Positions 17,823 through 25,564 of a stretch of 34,789 nt of DNA are shown here, in pieces. The notes beneath the pieces were generated by a model. It was not told the origin of the DNA, did not search any database, and saw nothing but the letters and a program-made list of their open reading frames with translations. Numbering within the stretch: position 1 is the first letter of the stretch; each line of letters begins with the position of its first letter. The stretch is from positions 9,101 through 43,889 of the forward strand of contig MLAK01000950.1 of NCBI GenBank assembly GCA_001839685.1, given 5' to 3'. The translations under genes and the position numbers were made by a program. The DNA is from Tritrichomonas foetus (Eukaryota; Parabasalia; Tritrichomonadida; Tritrichomonadidae).

Positions 17823-20279
17823 ATGTTTGACAATTTAATTAAAGCTTCAGAGTTTGAAACAACAGTAGTACGTCGAACAGGAAAATTTAATTCAGTTGTT
17901 CGTGCTTTATTTAAGAAATCTATTCTTATCAAAATTCGTCATCCTGCAACAATCATTGAATTTCTTCTTGCTTGCATTATTTGGTTAACAATTCTTCCTG
18001 GTTATAAATTTGCAAGAAAAGAATACAGTGGATCACTTCATCCTCAAGTCAAATACACTTCACTTATTCCAACTAAACTTTTTATATTTTTTGCTATTAC
18101 AAAAAACTCTTCATTAGTTTTAGTTCCAGATTGTAATAATACCCGAAATCTTTATAATTTATGGAATGATACAATATATAATTTCTTGCCAGAAAACATC
18201 ACAAGTAATCTTTCAATTCAAGCATCTTTTGTTGATACAGTTGATGAAATGAGAAAATTAATTTATGCACATACAAGTAATAGTTATGGTATTCATTGGG
18301 TAAATGCCAAAGACGATAACGCTCTGACTTCACCAATCATTCAAACATTTGTTCAATCTATTGGAATTCGTGCTGATGATGATTTCTTCGAATTAATCTA
18401 TCGTTCGATAGCACTTCAGAATGGAATTCCAGAAGCATCTTTAGCAATAACAAATTCAAGTTATCAAAAATTTGCAACTCCACCAACTGAAAAATTATAT
18501 GATCTGGAAATCATGATTGCGATAATTGTTATTTTGCCAATAATCATTTCAAACATGCCTGATTTAACAACCCTTCTTGAAGAAAAAGATAGTCGTGTTC
18601 AAACCCTCTCATTTTTAATGGGATGTAGTGAAACAGCTTATTTTATGGTTGCTTTTATAATGCAATTCATTTTATCAGTTATCCCTTATTTATTCATGTG
18701 TCTTTCCCTTTGTTATTGGTTTGCTATGCAAGGAACGTCTTTTACTTTATTGTTTTTAATTTCTATTTTATTTATTATTTCTCATATTATGTTTTTAATG
18801 CTTGTAACAACTTTTATGAAAAAAGCATCAGCTGGACGATTAATTACTGTAATTTTCTTGGTGTTAGGAATGTTTTTTGCTTATCTTCATTATTTCTTTA
18901 CTCTTGATGATTCTAATCATTCTGAGGCTGTAAAACATGTATTTTCAATAATTCCTTTATCTTCGTATCAAATGATAATCATGACAATGTATACACAATG
19001 TCGTACATCATTACCTGCTGTTACATGGCATGATATGAGTAATCCACATTTAAAGTATCAAGTTTGGTATGCTTTACTGTGGTTGACATTCGATTCATTC
19101 ATATATTTCTTTTTATTTGTATTTTTCAATTTAGTGAATCCACGAGATTTTGGATCACCTTTGATTTCATGGAAAGAATTGTTTAATCTTGATGCTTGGA
19201 AAAGAATGTTTGGTTCAAAACGATCTCATTCAAATAATACTAGTCTTCTTAATTCCTTAAATACATATACAACAACAACATCTTCGATTATTCAAGTTGA
19301 TAATCTTTCTAAAACTTATCATGGGCATAAAGAAGTAATAGCATTGAAAAATGTAAGTTTTAATATCAATCAAAATGAAGTTATTGTTGTTATCGGTCCT
19401 AATGGAGCAGGAAAATCTACATTGATGAATATTTTAGCTGGTGCTATAGAGCCAACTAAAGGTTCTTTGAGATTATTTGGTGAACCACCAACACAAAGAT
19501 TTAAAGAAATCCAAGAAATATTGGGAGTTTGTTTCCAAGATAATGTTTTGATTAATTTATTAAGCATTGAAGAACATTTTAAACTTTTTGGCTCTTTTCG
19601 AGGAATTCCGGAAGATGAATTAAAGGATTCCATGAATTTCTTTGCTGAAACTCTTCAATTGAAAGAAATGTTGAAGAATCGAGCAGGTGATCTCTCTGGT
19701 GGCCAAAAAAGAAAACTATGTATTGCATTGTCATTACTTGGTGATCCACCAATCGTAATTATGGATGAACCTACTGCTGGTGTTGATGTTCAATCAAGAC
19801 AACTCATATGGAAAACAATTGCTTCACTTAAACATACAACAACAATTGTTACAAGTCACGCACTTGAAGAAGCTGAAGCCGTTTCGTCGCGACTTTTTGT
19901 TGTTTCTTGTGGAAAGATTCCATTTGCAGGTACTGCAACCGAACTTAGAAGTCAATTCAAATGCGGTTATATTTTAAGAGTTGACAAATTTAATTCACAA
20001 TCAAGTGATAATTTAACAAAAGTAACTGCAAATGAATCTGGTATCGAAAATATCCTCGAACTGGCTCGACAATATGAACCTCAAGCACATATGTCAAGTG
20101 ACCGATCAGATACAATAGAAATGCCAGTGTCAAGAAATATTCCAAAATTTTTGACAACACTTGAAAAGCAAAAAGAACAGCTTGGTGTCAAATCATTCAG
20201 TTTTGCGGTTGAACAACTAGAGGATGTTCTACTTAAACTCATTCAAAATGAAGAAGCTGCTTACTCTGAAAATCATTAA
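17823..20279 (+). CDS. ABCA-type half-size ABC transporter
   Basis: This 818-residue protein has one membrane domain followed by one ATPase domain, half of a canonical ABCA protein, and probably dimerises to move lipids. A first helix (about 38-58) is followed by a large extracellular loop (about 70-225) with several N-glycosylation sites, and then about six helices to residue 440. The ATPase domain has Walker A GPNGAGKST (525), a Q-loop (GVCFQD), signature LSGGQKRK (624), Walker B IVIMDEP (D648) and the switch His (H679). All catalytic residues are present. The GVCFQDNVL segment and the domain order fit ABCA rather than ABCG, where the ATPase comes first. The stop codon lies inside a strong 12-bp hairpin. 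The substrate is unknown. Confidence 0.92.
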   Translation: MFDNLIKASEFETTVVRRTGKFNSVVRALFKKSILIKIRHPATIIEFLLACIIWLTILPGYKFARKEYSGSLHPQVKYTSLIPTKLFIFFAITKNSSLVLVPDCNNTRNLYNLWNDTIYNFLPENITSNLSIQASFVDTVDEMRKLIYAHTSNSYGIHWVNAKDDNALTSPIIQTFVQSIGIRADDDFFELIYRSIALQNGIPEASLAITNSSYQKFATPPTEKLYDLEIMIAIIVILPIIISNMPDLTTLLEEKDSRVQTLSFLMGCSETAYFMVAFIMQFILSVIPYLFMCLSLCYWFAMQGTSFTLLFLISILFIISHIMFLMLVTTFMKKASAGRLITVIFLVLGMFFAYLHYFFTLDDSNHSEAVKHVFSIIPLSSYQMIIMTMYTQCRTSLPAVTWHDMSNPHLKYQVWYALLWLTFDSFIYFFLFVFFNLVNPRDFGSPLISWKELFNLDAWKRMFGSKRSHSNNTSLLNSLNTYTTTTSSIIQVDNLSKTYHGHKEVIALKNVSFNINQNEVIVVIGPNGAGKSTLMNILAGAIEPTKGSLRLFGEPPTQRFKEIQEILGVCFQDNVLINLLSIEEHFKLFGSFRGIPEDELKDSMNFFAETLQLKEMLKNRAGDLSGGQKRKLCIALSLLGDPPIVIMDEPTAGVDVQSRQLIWKTIASLKHTTTIVTSHALEEAEAVSSRLFVVSCGKIPFAGTATELRSQFKCGYILRVDKFNSQSSDNLTKVTANESGIENILELARQYEPQAHMSSDRSDTIEMPVSRNIPKFLTTLEKQKEQLGVKSFSFAVEQLEDVLLKLIQNEEAAYSENH

Positions 20280-20301
20280 TTAATGGCTTATTAATTAATG
20301 A
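20273..20301 (+). terminator. Hairpin spanning the ABC transporter stop codon
   Basis: TCATTAATTAAT (20273-20284) and ATTAATTAATGA (20290-20301) form a perfect 12-bp stem with a GGCTT loop. The TAA stop (20277-20279) is inside the stem. A role in 3'-end formation or translation termination is inference; the structure itself is plain in the sequence. Confidence 0.5.
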
Positions 20302-20513
20302 TTTATTGATTAAGAAACTCCACAATTTATGAATTAATCATGAATTCATCTAATTTGAAGTTTATCACTGTATATTTGTTATTAATTAGTTATCTATGAA
20401 TAAATATATTTATTGTCTCTCATCATTTATTTTGATTCTTATTTTTTTGAAATGAAACTAATGATGCATGATTTTTTCCAATGAGTTTTGTTTTTTGACA
20501 CTTAAAATGGATA

Positions 20514-20690
20514 AATGTGATGTGACTTTTCCCCTCCGACTCACTCTGTCATTGGAGGAGGCTATGGCGCGTGATAACAGCTCCAGTTTGTTACGATACA
20601 TCTGCTGTATTCACTCACTGCGCCTCCCCCAAGTCGAAGTGACCCAAAGAACCAGCATAGTTCACATCACATTAAACCATAAGATTTTTT
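20514..20690 (+). ncRNA. Candidate structured noncoding RNA (or MITE), about 160 nt
   Basis: A GC-rich island (about 50% G+C, well above the surrounding DNA) is closed by a perfect 12-bp stem, AATGTGATGTGA (20514-20525) with TCACATCACATT (20662-20673). Inside are nested helices: CGACT 20537-20541/20632-20636, GGAGGA/TCCCCC 20554-20559/20625-20630 (one mismatch), GGCGC/GCGCC 20566-20570/20620-20624, GTGA/TCAC 20571-20574/20615-20618, and ACAGC/GCTGT 20577-20581/20604-20608. A T6 run at 20685-20690 fits a Pol III terminator on the plus strand. I could not match it to snRNA, SRP, RNase P/MRP, tRNA or 5S motifs. An 88-residue frame across it (20468-20734) has no protein-like features. The alternative is a miniature inverted-repeat element, although no target duplication is visible. 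Confidence 0.5.
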
Positions 20691-21075
20691 CCACTTTTTG
20701 CCTTTATTTGACCTTTTACTTCACAATTACATAACTCATAGAAAACTGAATTTCTCCCAAACCATTTTATTTGGAGATACCTGACAAAATTTTCTCACAA
20801 ATTGGAGGACGTATACGTTTATTTTCATGATCCTTTTTATACTTATTATCATTGTTTTATCTATGATGGAAAGAGAAATATATTCGTTACAATATTATGA
20901 ATCTCAATCACAATTTCTATAACAATGGAAATTTAATACACAGAAATATTTGCAAAATCATATAGAATATATTGATATATATCAGAAACCAATATATTCA
21001 AATTAACTTCTTTATATCTTATGTTTGAGTACTTTACGAAAATTCCAAAGAATTCTTTACAATTCAATGAGAAAT

Positions 21076-21085
21076 TTTTCAAAAA
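21076..21085 (+). promoter_or_regulatory. Initiator-like TTTTCAAAAA
   Basis: TCAAAAA with the A at 21081 lies 25 bp before the ATG at 21106. It supports that start over the earlier ATG at 21067, which would lie upstream of the initiator. Confidence 0.3.
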
Positions 21086-21105
21086 ATAAGAAAAATCCAA
21101 TAAAT

Positions 21106-22053
21106 ATGTTCTCAGATTACGATCCTCCATCAAACATACCTCAGATTCCAAACCCATCAGACAACTGGTACACTCCTTCACATCAATCCAATTCAAAGCA
21201 GCTTTTCAAGGAGCCACGCAAAGTATTCGATTACAGTGACGTTTCTGGTTCTTCTCCACGAGCTTCAATAAATACGTCAGTTCCAGCTCGCAACAATGAT
21301 AAAGTAGCCATAGAAACCCTACAAAAAAGGAAGCTCTTTGAGCAGCCAAGAGATATCAATAAGTTGGTAAACGAAAAAACGTATTCTGACAAATATTTGA
21401 ATAGACCAATTGAAAACAACCGCGAACCAAGTCCAGTCAAAAAACGATGTTTTCAGGGTGCACCCCGAGAGAATACCAAATCATTCGATGCCAGTGTTCC
21501 ACAAATCGACCTTTCCAGGCCAGTCAGAAAACAGGTAGGTTGTCAATCACCCATACAATCGGGTCGTAGGCAACTTTTCCTTAATCCACGAGATTTGAAT
21601 TATGACGACGTTGAAGGAAGCCACCCCCGAGTTACATACGATGGAAGCAAACAGCCACGAGACACTTCGATTTACACAATTCCGAACCAGCCAAGATTAT
21701 TTAATCAACCTCGCGAAATTATGAAATACAACGATGTTCAAGGATCCCATGCGAAAAATCAAATCGACCTCACACATCCACAGAGAGACCTTTTCGTAGT
21801 CCTTGACAAGAACGATAAAAAGTTATTCCAAGAGCCCCGCGATTGGACCAAATTACCATCACAAAAACGAGCAAGATCGTTCCCAGCCCGCAAGCCAGTT
21901 GATGAGCCAGAGCAGCCGCACAGGCAGCTCTTTAAAGAACCACGAGAAACTATGAATAAATATATGGATGTTGATGGATCAAGGCCAACCCAATTTTATC
22001 CATCGAGCCCAAGGAAGCCTTCTCCAACATTTGCATCACATAACATTTTCTAA
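21106..22053 (+). CDS. Seven-repeat LFxxPR / DVxGS protein, probably cytoskeletal
   Basis: This 315-residue basic, Pro/Arg-rich protein is built of seven repeats of 35-44 residues. The repeats start at bases 21196, 21328, 21445, 21568, 21694, 21817 and 21922. The consensus begins [KR]-x-L-F-x-x-P-R-[DE] and, in repeats 1, 4, 5 and 7, continues with [YK]-x-D-V-x-G-S-x-[PA]. Repeats 2, 3 and 6 keep the LF/PR part and lose the DVxGS part. No catalytic domain or membrane segment is present. Short D-[IV]-x-G-[SA]-x-P repeats occur in protist axonemal and cytoskeletal proteins, so a microtubule-associated role is my guess. The frame is open upstream to an ATG at 21067 and a TTG at 21025. ATG 21106 is preferred because a TCAAAAA initiator-like motif lies between. 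Confidence 0.7.
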   Translation: MFSDYDPPSNIPQIPNPSDNWYTPSHQSNSKQLFKEPRKVFDYSDVSGSSPRASINTSVPARNNDKVAIETLQKRKLFEQPRDINKLVNEKTYSDKYLNRPIENNREPSPVKKRCFQGAPRENTKSFDASVPQIDLSRPVRKQVGCQSPIQSGRRQLFLNPRDLNYDDVEGSHPRVTYDGSKQPRDTSIYTIPNQPRLFNQPREIMKYNDVQGSHAKNQIDLTHPQRDLFVVLDKNDKKLFQEPRDWTKLPSQKRARSFPARKPVDEPEQPHRQLFKEPRETMNKYMDVDGSRPTQFYPSSPRKPSPTFASHNIF

Positions 22054-22417
22054 GCGGAAAATTTCATAAGAAAGTATAATTTTTGAGAATAAAAATTATG
22101 TTTTTTTAGTGTGATTAATAAAAAGAAAAACAAACTCAATTCTTCATTAATTTTATCACTGCTTCGCCTTACTTGTATATCAGACAATCTTTTTAAATCA
22201 GATAATGTTTGTAAATCAGATAATGTTTGTACATTAGATAATGCTTGTAAGTAAGATATAAATATTTACCAATGCTGCAATTAACATGAAAAGAATTCTT
22301 AGAATCTAATTATTTTAAATGACAAATATTTTCAAGTGAATAAAGCTAGTTTAGTATAAAGATATATTACAAAAATATATTTACTATTGTTCCAAATGAT
22401 CAGCATTTACCACACAT
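22054..22417. other. Convergent intergenic region
   Basis: These 364 bp lie between the 3' ends of the seven-repeat gene and the karyopherin gene. They hold an 18-bp tandem repeat (22178-22260) and otherwise plain AT-rich DNA. No gene is visible. Confidence 0.5.
22178..22260. repeat. 18-bp minisatellite
   Basis: Two identical units AATCAGATAATGTTTGTA (22196-22213, 22214-22231) are flanked by a diverged unit on each side (22178-22195 with 14 of 18 matches; 22232-22249) and a partial unit to 22260. It is noncoding. Confidence 0.85.
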
Positions 22418-24913
22418 TCATTGTTGCTTATTTCCACCAGGTCCTTCATCATCAGCAAGGAACATTTCCATCTGGAAAGGTGCCTTCTTCTTAATAACAA
22501 GTAAGACGTCTCGAAGTGCCACTCGGAAATCAAAGGCAGATTGTTTCACCTGGTTCAAGTGTTGCATTAATCTTTCAAAGAAACCTTCTTTTGGTTCATT
22601 TCCGTATTTCTTGAATGATTCAACGAATTCGTCCATTGTTTCTTTGGAATTGCATAGTGCTAACACTTCGTTTAAGAATTCAGCCTTTCGATCAAAGCCA
22701 TGAATATGCTTTTCATCCATCATATTTCTCACAATAGAATCAACGAGTGGTTTCCTAAAGAATAGTAAATCTTCGTCAGATTGACGATCAGCTAATGCAA
22801 AGAAAAGTGAGCTTGCACAGAGAACAGCTTCTATACAAACTTCAGCACGTGTACTTTCAATTCCTTTTGTTATTTTTTCGAGAACAAGCTCTTTATTAAA
22901 GTGTAAAGGATTAAAGACTGATAACATTTGGAAAAGTGACTTTGTGACATATGTTTCTCGAATTAGTTGTTCAATTTGTGGAATTAAATCATCCAATTCT
23001 GGTTTTTCAACACGAACTAAAGCGAAGAAGTTGAAGGAAAGATCGACAAGTGCTGGATTATTGAAAATAAAGTCTTGTATTTGATGATATGGTTCAAGAA
23101 TATTAGACAGTTTACAATTGACAAAAGCTGCACCAATTGTATCAAAAACTAAAGATTCTTTCCAAACCTTTGATTGTAAGAGTTCAAAAAGATCTGACCA
23201 AATTGGTTCAAAGAGAATATGACACTTTGTTCCAGATGCAAAAGCCATGGCTCGAAGGCCCAAAAGTGCTGCAGGTGTTCGAGATTTGAGTATTTGTTTA
23301 ATAACTGTAATTAATTCATCAAAAAGTTCTTTACTGATCTCATTAGTGGCAATGATTGTGGCACAGAGACGAAAGATCATAACAACAGCAGTATCACAAA
23401 TTGTGTTGACATTTCGAATGCAAATTGATAATAATGATTCTGCATTCAATTTGGAGGGGCAACTATCAAAAGCAACAAGGATTGCCCTAGATGCTGAAAT
23501 TTGGTGTGAATCGTCGGAAGAAGAAAGCATTGTTTGAGCATATGTTGTAAAGCAATCAATGTGCTTTTGGTCGAGTATTTCAATTGATCGTGAAAGAAGG
23601 AATAGAAGTGGCTCTAAATAAGGGGCTGGTAATTCAGCTTGGTTGTTACTGTTAAAGATATTATTTAGATATCGATTCAAGAAGTCTTTGTCAACTTGTG
23701 GATTCAACAGACTGGCGCAGTAAACAGTGACTTCAGACACTTCGACGGTTTCAAGGTATTGAATTGCTTCATCATGAAATCTTTTCACGAAAAGTTCGAA
23801 AAAGACTTGTGCATCAACATTTTTGATGCGACCAAACTCAGTTGCTCTTACAATTTTTTGAGCCATTTTATCAATGATTTTCGATAATATTGGTTCAATT
23901 ACCGATAAAATTGGTTGTTGAGTAATTGGATTAGATACACGATGAAGAACTGAACGCCACATTCTCCAGAAATCATCACATTGATCTTGATCAAGTGTTA
24001 GTTCAAACAGTTTAGTCAAATCTTCATATATTTCTTTATGCTGCTCAACCAATTTTTCTATTTGATTGAGATACTTAAAAATGAATTTACTCAAAAATGA
24101 TAATGAGAACGAATTTTGTACTTCAAGATGAGCAAATTGATGTATTAAAATAGGCATTCTAGAAAACATTGGAACAACATCATTTCGGCCAAAGAAGGCA
24201 ACAGATAAGCAATTAATTGAACCAATGAGTCCAACATTGTTCACATTGATGGTTTTTAGGAGGATTGGGAAAAAATCTGGACTCAAAATTTCTGGCGCGT
24301 TTCCCCACGAAAGAAGGCTGGCCAAAATTGTCAGGCCATATGAGAGTGTTGAAGGTGTTTCAAGAAGGGCTTGAATTGTGGGAAGATATAAATCCAAAAA
24401 TGTGAGCAGCAATTGCTGCAAGCGAATCACTCGATCACTGGTCAGAAACTTACAGCGGGAGACCTCGAAGGTGAATTGGGCAAGAAGTTTCATATTTGGT
24501 AACCATAATTCGGAATCTTTCGGAATGAATAATAAATCGATTACAAAGTTGTTCCATCGTTCCGGATATTCATACATCGCAATAAGGGCCAAAATTCGAT
24601 TGAAAATATACGATATATCTTCACTGAGTGATTTATTGCAAACTTGACTGTAAAAGAATTGCTGGAGAGTGGCTTGCAGCTCAGGTTTTAAATTCATCCA
24701 ATTACTCATGACGCAACGTATGAGTAGAATTCCGATTGCGTGGATGATTTTCTCGCTCTGACTTCCGATTAATAAGGCGAATGCCGATTCAGCAAAAGTC
24801 GGTTGGCTGTACCAGCTAGCGATGAGTTGCATTGATGCTTTCCGGATTTTTGTGTCTTTTGAGTAGATGTTGAGAAGAGCATTGGTGATAATTGGCTCGC
24901 CTGTTGTCTCCAT
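22418..24913 (-). CDS. Karyopherin-beta / exportin-like protein
   Basis: This 831-residue protein is almost entirely alpha-helical with the look of HEAT repeats. The N-terminus (RKASMQLIASWYSQPTFAESAF, then SEKIIHAIGILLIRCVMSNW) matches the importin-beta N-terminal arrangement that binds RanGTP, and YPERWNNFV resembles the W-P-x-F-I segment of the next (Xpo1-like) domain of exportins. It should carry cargo between nucleus and cytoplasm in a Ran-dependent way. Cargo and direction cannot be read from the sequence. At 831 residues it is shorter than most exportins (about 950-1100), but no frameshift is visible. The start is the first ATG, with an initiator-like GTTCAAAAAA 6 bp upstream. It diverges from the ArfGAP gene. 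Confidence 0.75.
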   Translation of the reverse strand: METTGEPIITNALLNIYSKDTKIRKASMQLIASWYSQPTFAESAFALLIGSQSEKIIHAIGILLIRCVMSNWMNLKPELQATLQQFFYSQVCNKSLSEDISYIFNRILALIAMYEYPERWNNFVIDLLFIPKDSELWLPNMKLLAQFTFEVSRCKFLTSDRVIRLQQLLLTFLDLYLPTIQALLETPSTLSYGLTILASLLSWGNAPEILSPDFFPILLKTINVNNVGLIGSINCLSVAFFGRNDVVPMFSRMPILIHQFAHLEVQNSFSLSFLSKFIFKYLNQIEKLVEQHKEIYEDLTKLFELTLDQDQCDDFWRMWRSVLHRVSNPITQQPILSVIEPILSKIIDKMAQKIVRATEFGRIKNVDAQVFFELFVKRFHDEAIQYLETVEVSEVTVYCASLLNPQVDKDFLNRYLNNIFNSNNQAELPAPYLEPLLFLLSRSIEILDQKHIDCFTTYAQTMLSSSDDSHQISASRAILVAFDSCPSKLNAESLLSICIRNVNTICDTAVVMIFRLCATIIATNEISKELFDELITVIKQILKSRTPAALLGLRAMAFASGTKCHILFEPIWSDLFELLQSKVWKESLVFDTIGAAFVNCKLSNILEPYHQIQDFIFNNPALVDLSFNFFALVRVEKPELDDLIPQIEQLIRETYVTKSLFQMLSVFNPLHFNKELVLEKITKGIESTRAEVCIEAVLCASSLFFALADRQSDEDLLFFRKPLVDSIVRNMMDEKHIHGFDRKAEFLNEVLALCNSKETMDEFVESFKKYGNEPKEGFFERLMQHLNQVKQSAFDFRVALRDVLLVIKKKAPFQMEMFLADDEGPGGNKQQ

Positions 24914-24923
24914 TTTTTTGAAC
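24914..24923 (-). promoter_or_regulatory. Initiator-like TGTTCAAAAA (minus strand)
   Basis: TTCAAAAAA immediately precedes the karyopherin ATG, with the A of TCA 6 bp upstream (24919). The longer context ATTTTGTTCAAAAA recurs upstream of the GRAM-like gene at about 34465-34478, also on the minus strand. Confidence 0.35.
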
Positions 24924-25546
24924 AAAATAACTTTCCAAGAAATTCACTATTACCAACGATTATTTCTGATATCATTGGTAAAAAGTATTGAAAAAGTTGA
25001 CAGATTATATACAAAAAAAAATAATGGTTTCGGGACAGATCAACTTTTTCTGAAATATTAGATATTTCTTTCAGAAAAAAAAAATTGATTTGATAAGTGA
25101 AATAATTTTTCTTGAAATTGAATAGCTTTTAAGAAATATTTGTAAAGGCTACATTTTTTTTCAATCATGAAAAATATTTCTCATTGAATAAGTGGAATTC
25201 TGGTTGATATTATTCTGGTATTCTATCAAAAAGTCAGATAACCTTTTTTTATTTCGATCGGTTTACTGAAATCAATATTTTTAGCCTTTGAAACCAACAA
25301 AAGTGTGAAAATGCATAGAAAGGAAATCAGTCATGAAAACTTTCATTATTTGATTGTGTTATTCGCACACTCGAAGTTTTTGTATATAAATCTCATCAAC
25401 AATATGAAAACAAAGTGTTGTTAAGTCAACAAAGTGAGCAAATGCGAGAAAATTCATTTCGCAATTGCCTTTCATTTGATAATATATTTGGTTGGTGATT
25501 ACAGCTTTTTCTGAAATGACGGTTAAACGTGAAATAAGTGGTGAAA

Positions 25547-25554
25547 ATCAAAAA
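25547..25554 (+). promoter_or_regulatory. Initiator-like ATCAAAAA
   Basis: TCAAAAAT, with the A at 25550, lies 15 bp before the ArfGAP ATG. Confidence 0.3.
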
Positions 25555-25564
25555 TAATACGAAA

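Larger units (their letters stand above)
24914..25564. other. Divergent intergenic region, karyopherin and ArfGAP
   Basis: These 651 bp hold the promoters of both flanking genes. TTTTTCTGAAA occurs at 25045-25055 and again at 25506-25516, and its exact complement TTTCAGAAAAA lies at 25069-25079, giving an 11-bp inverted repeat with a 13-nt loop. No gene is visible. Confidence 0.45.

Noticed and set aside
20468..20734. 88-residue frame over the GC-rich island
   Set aside because: No protein-like features, composition unlike local genes, and the DNA is better explained by nested base pairing.
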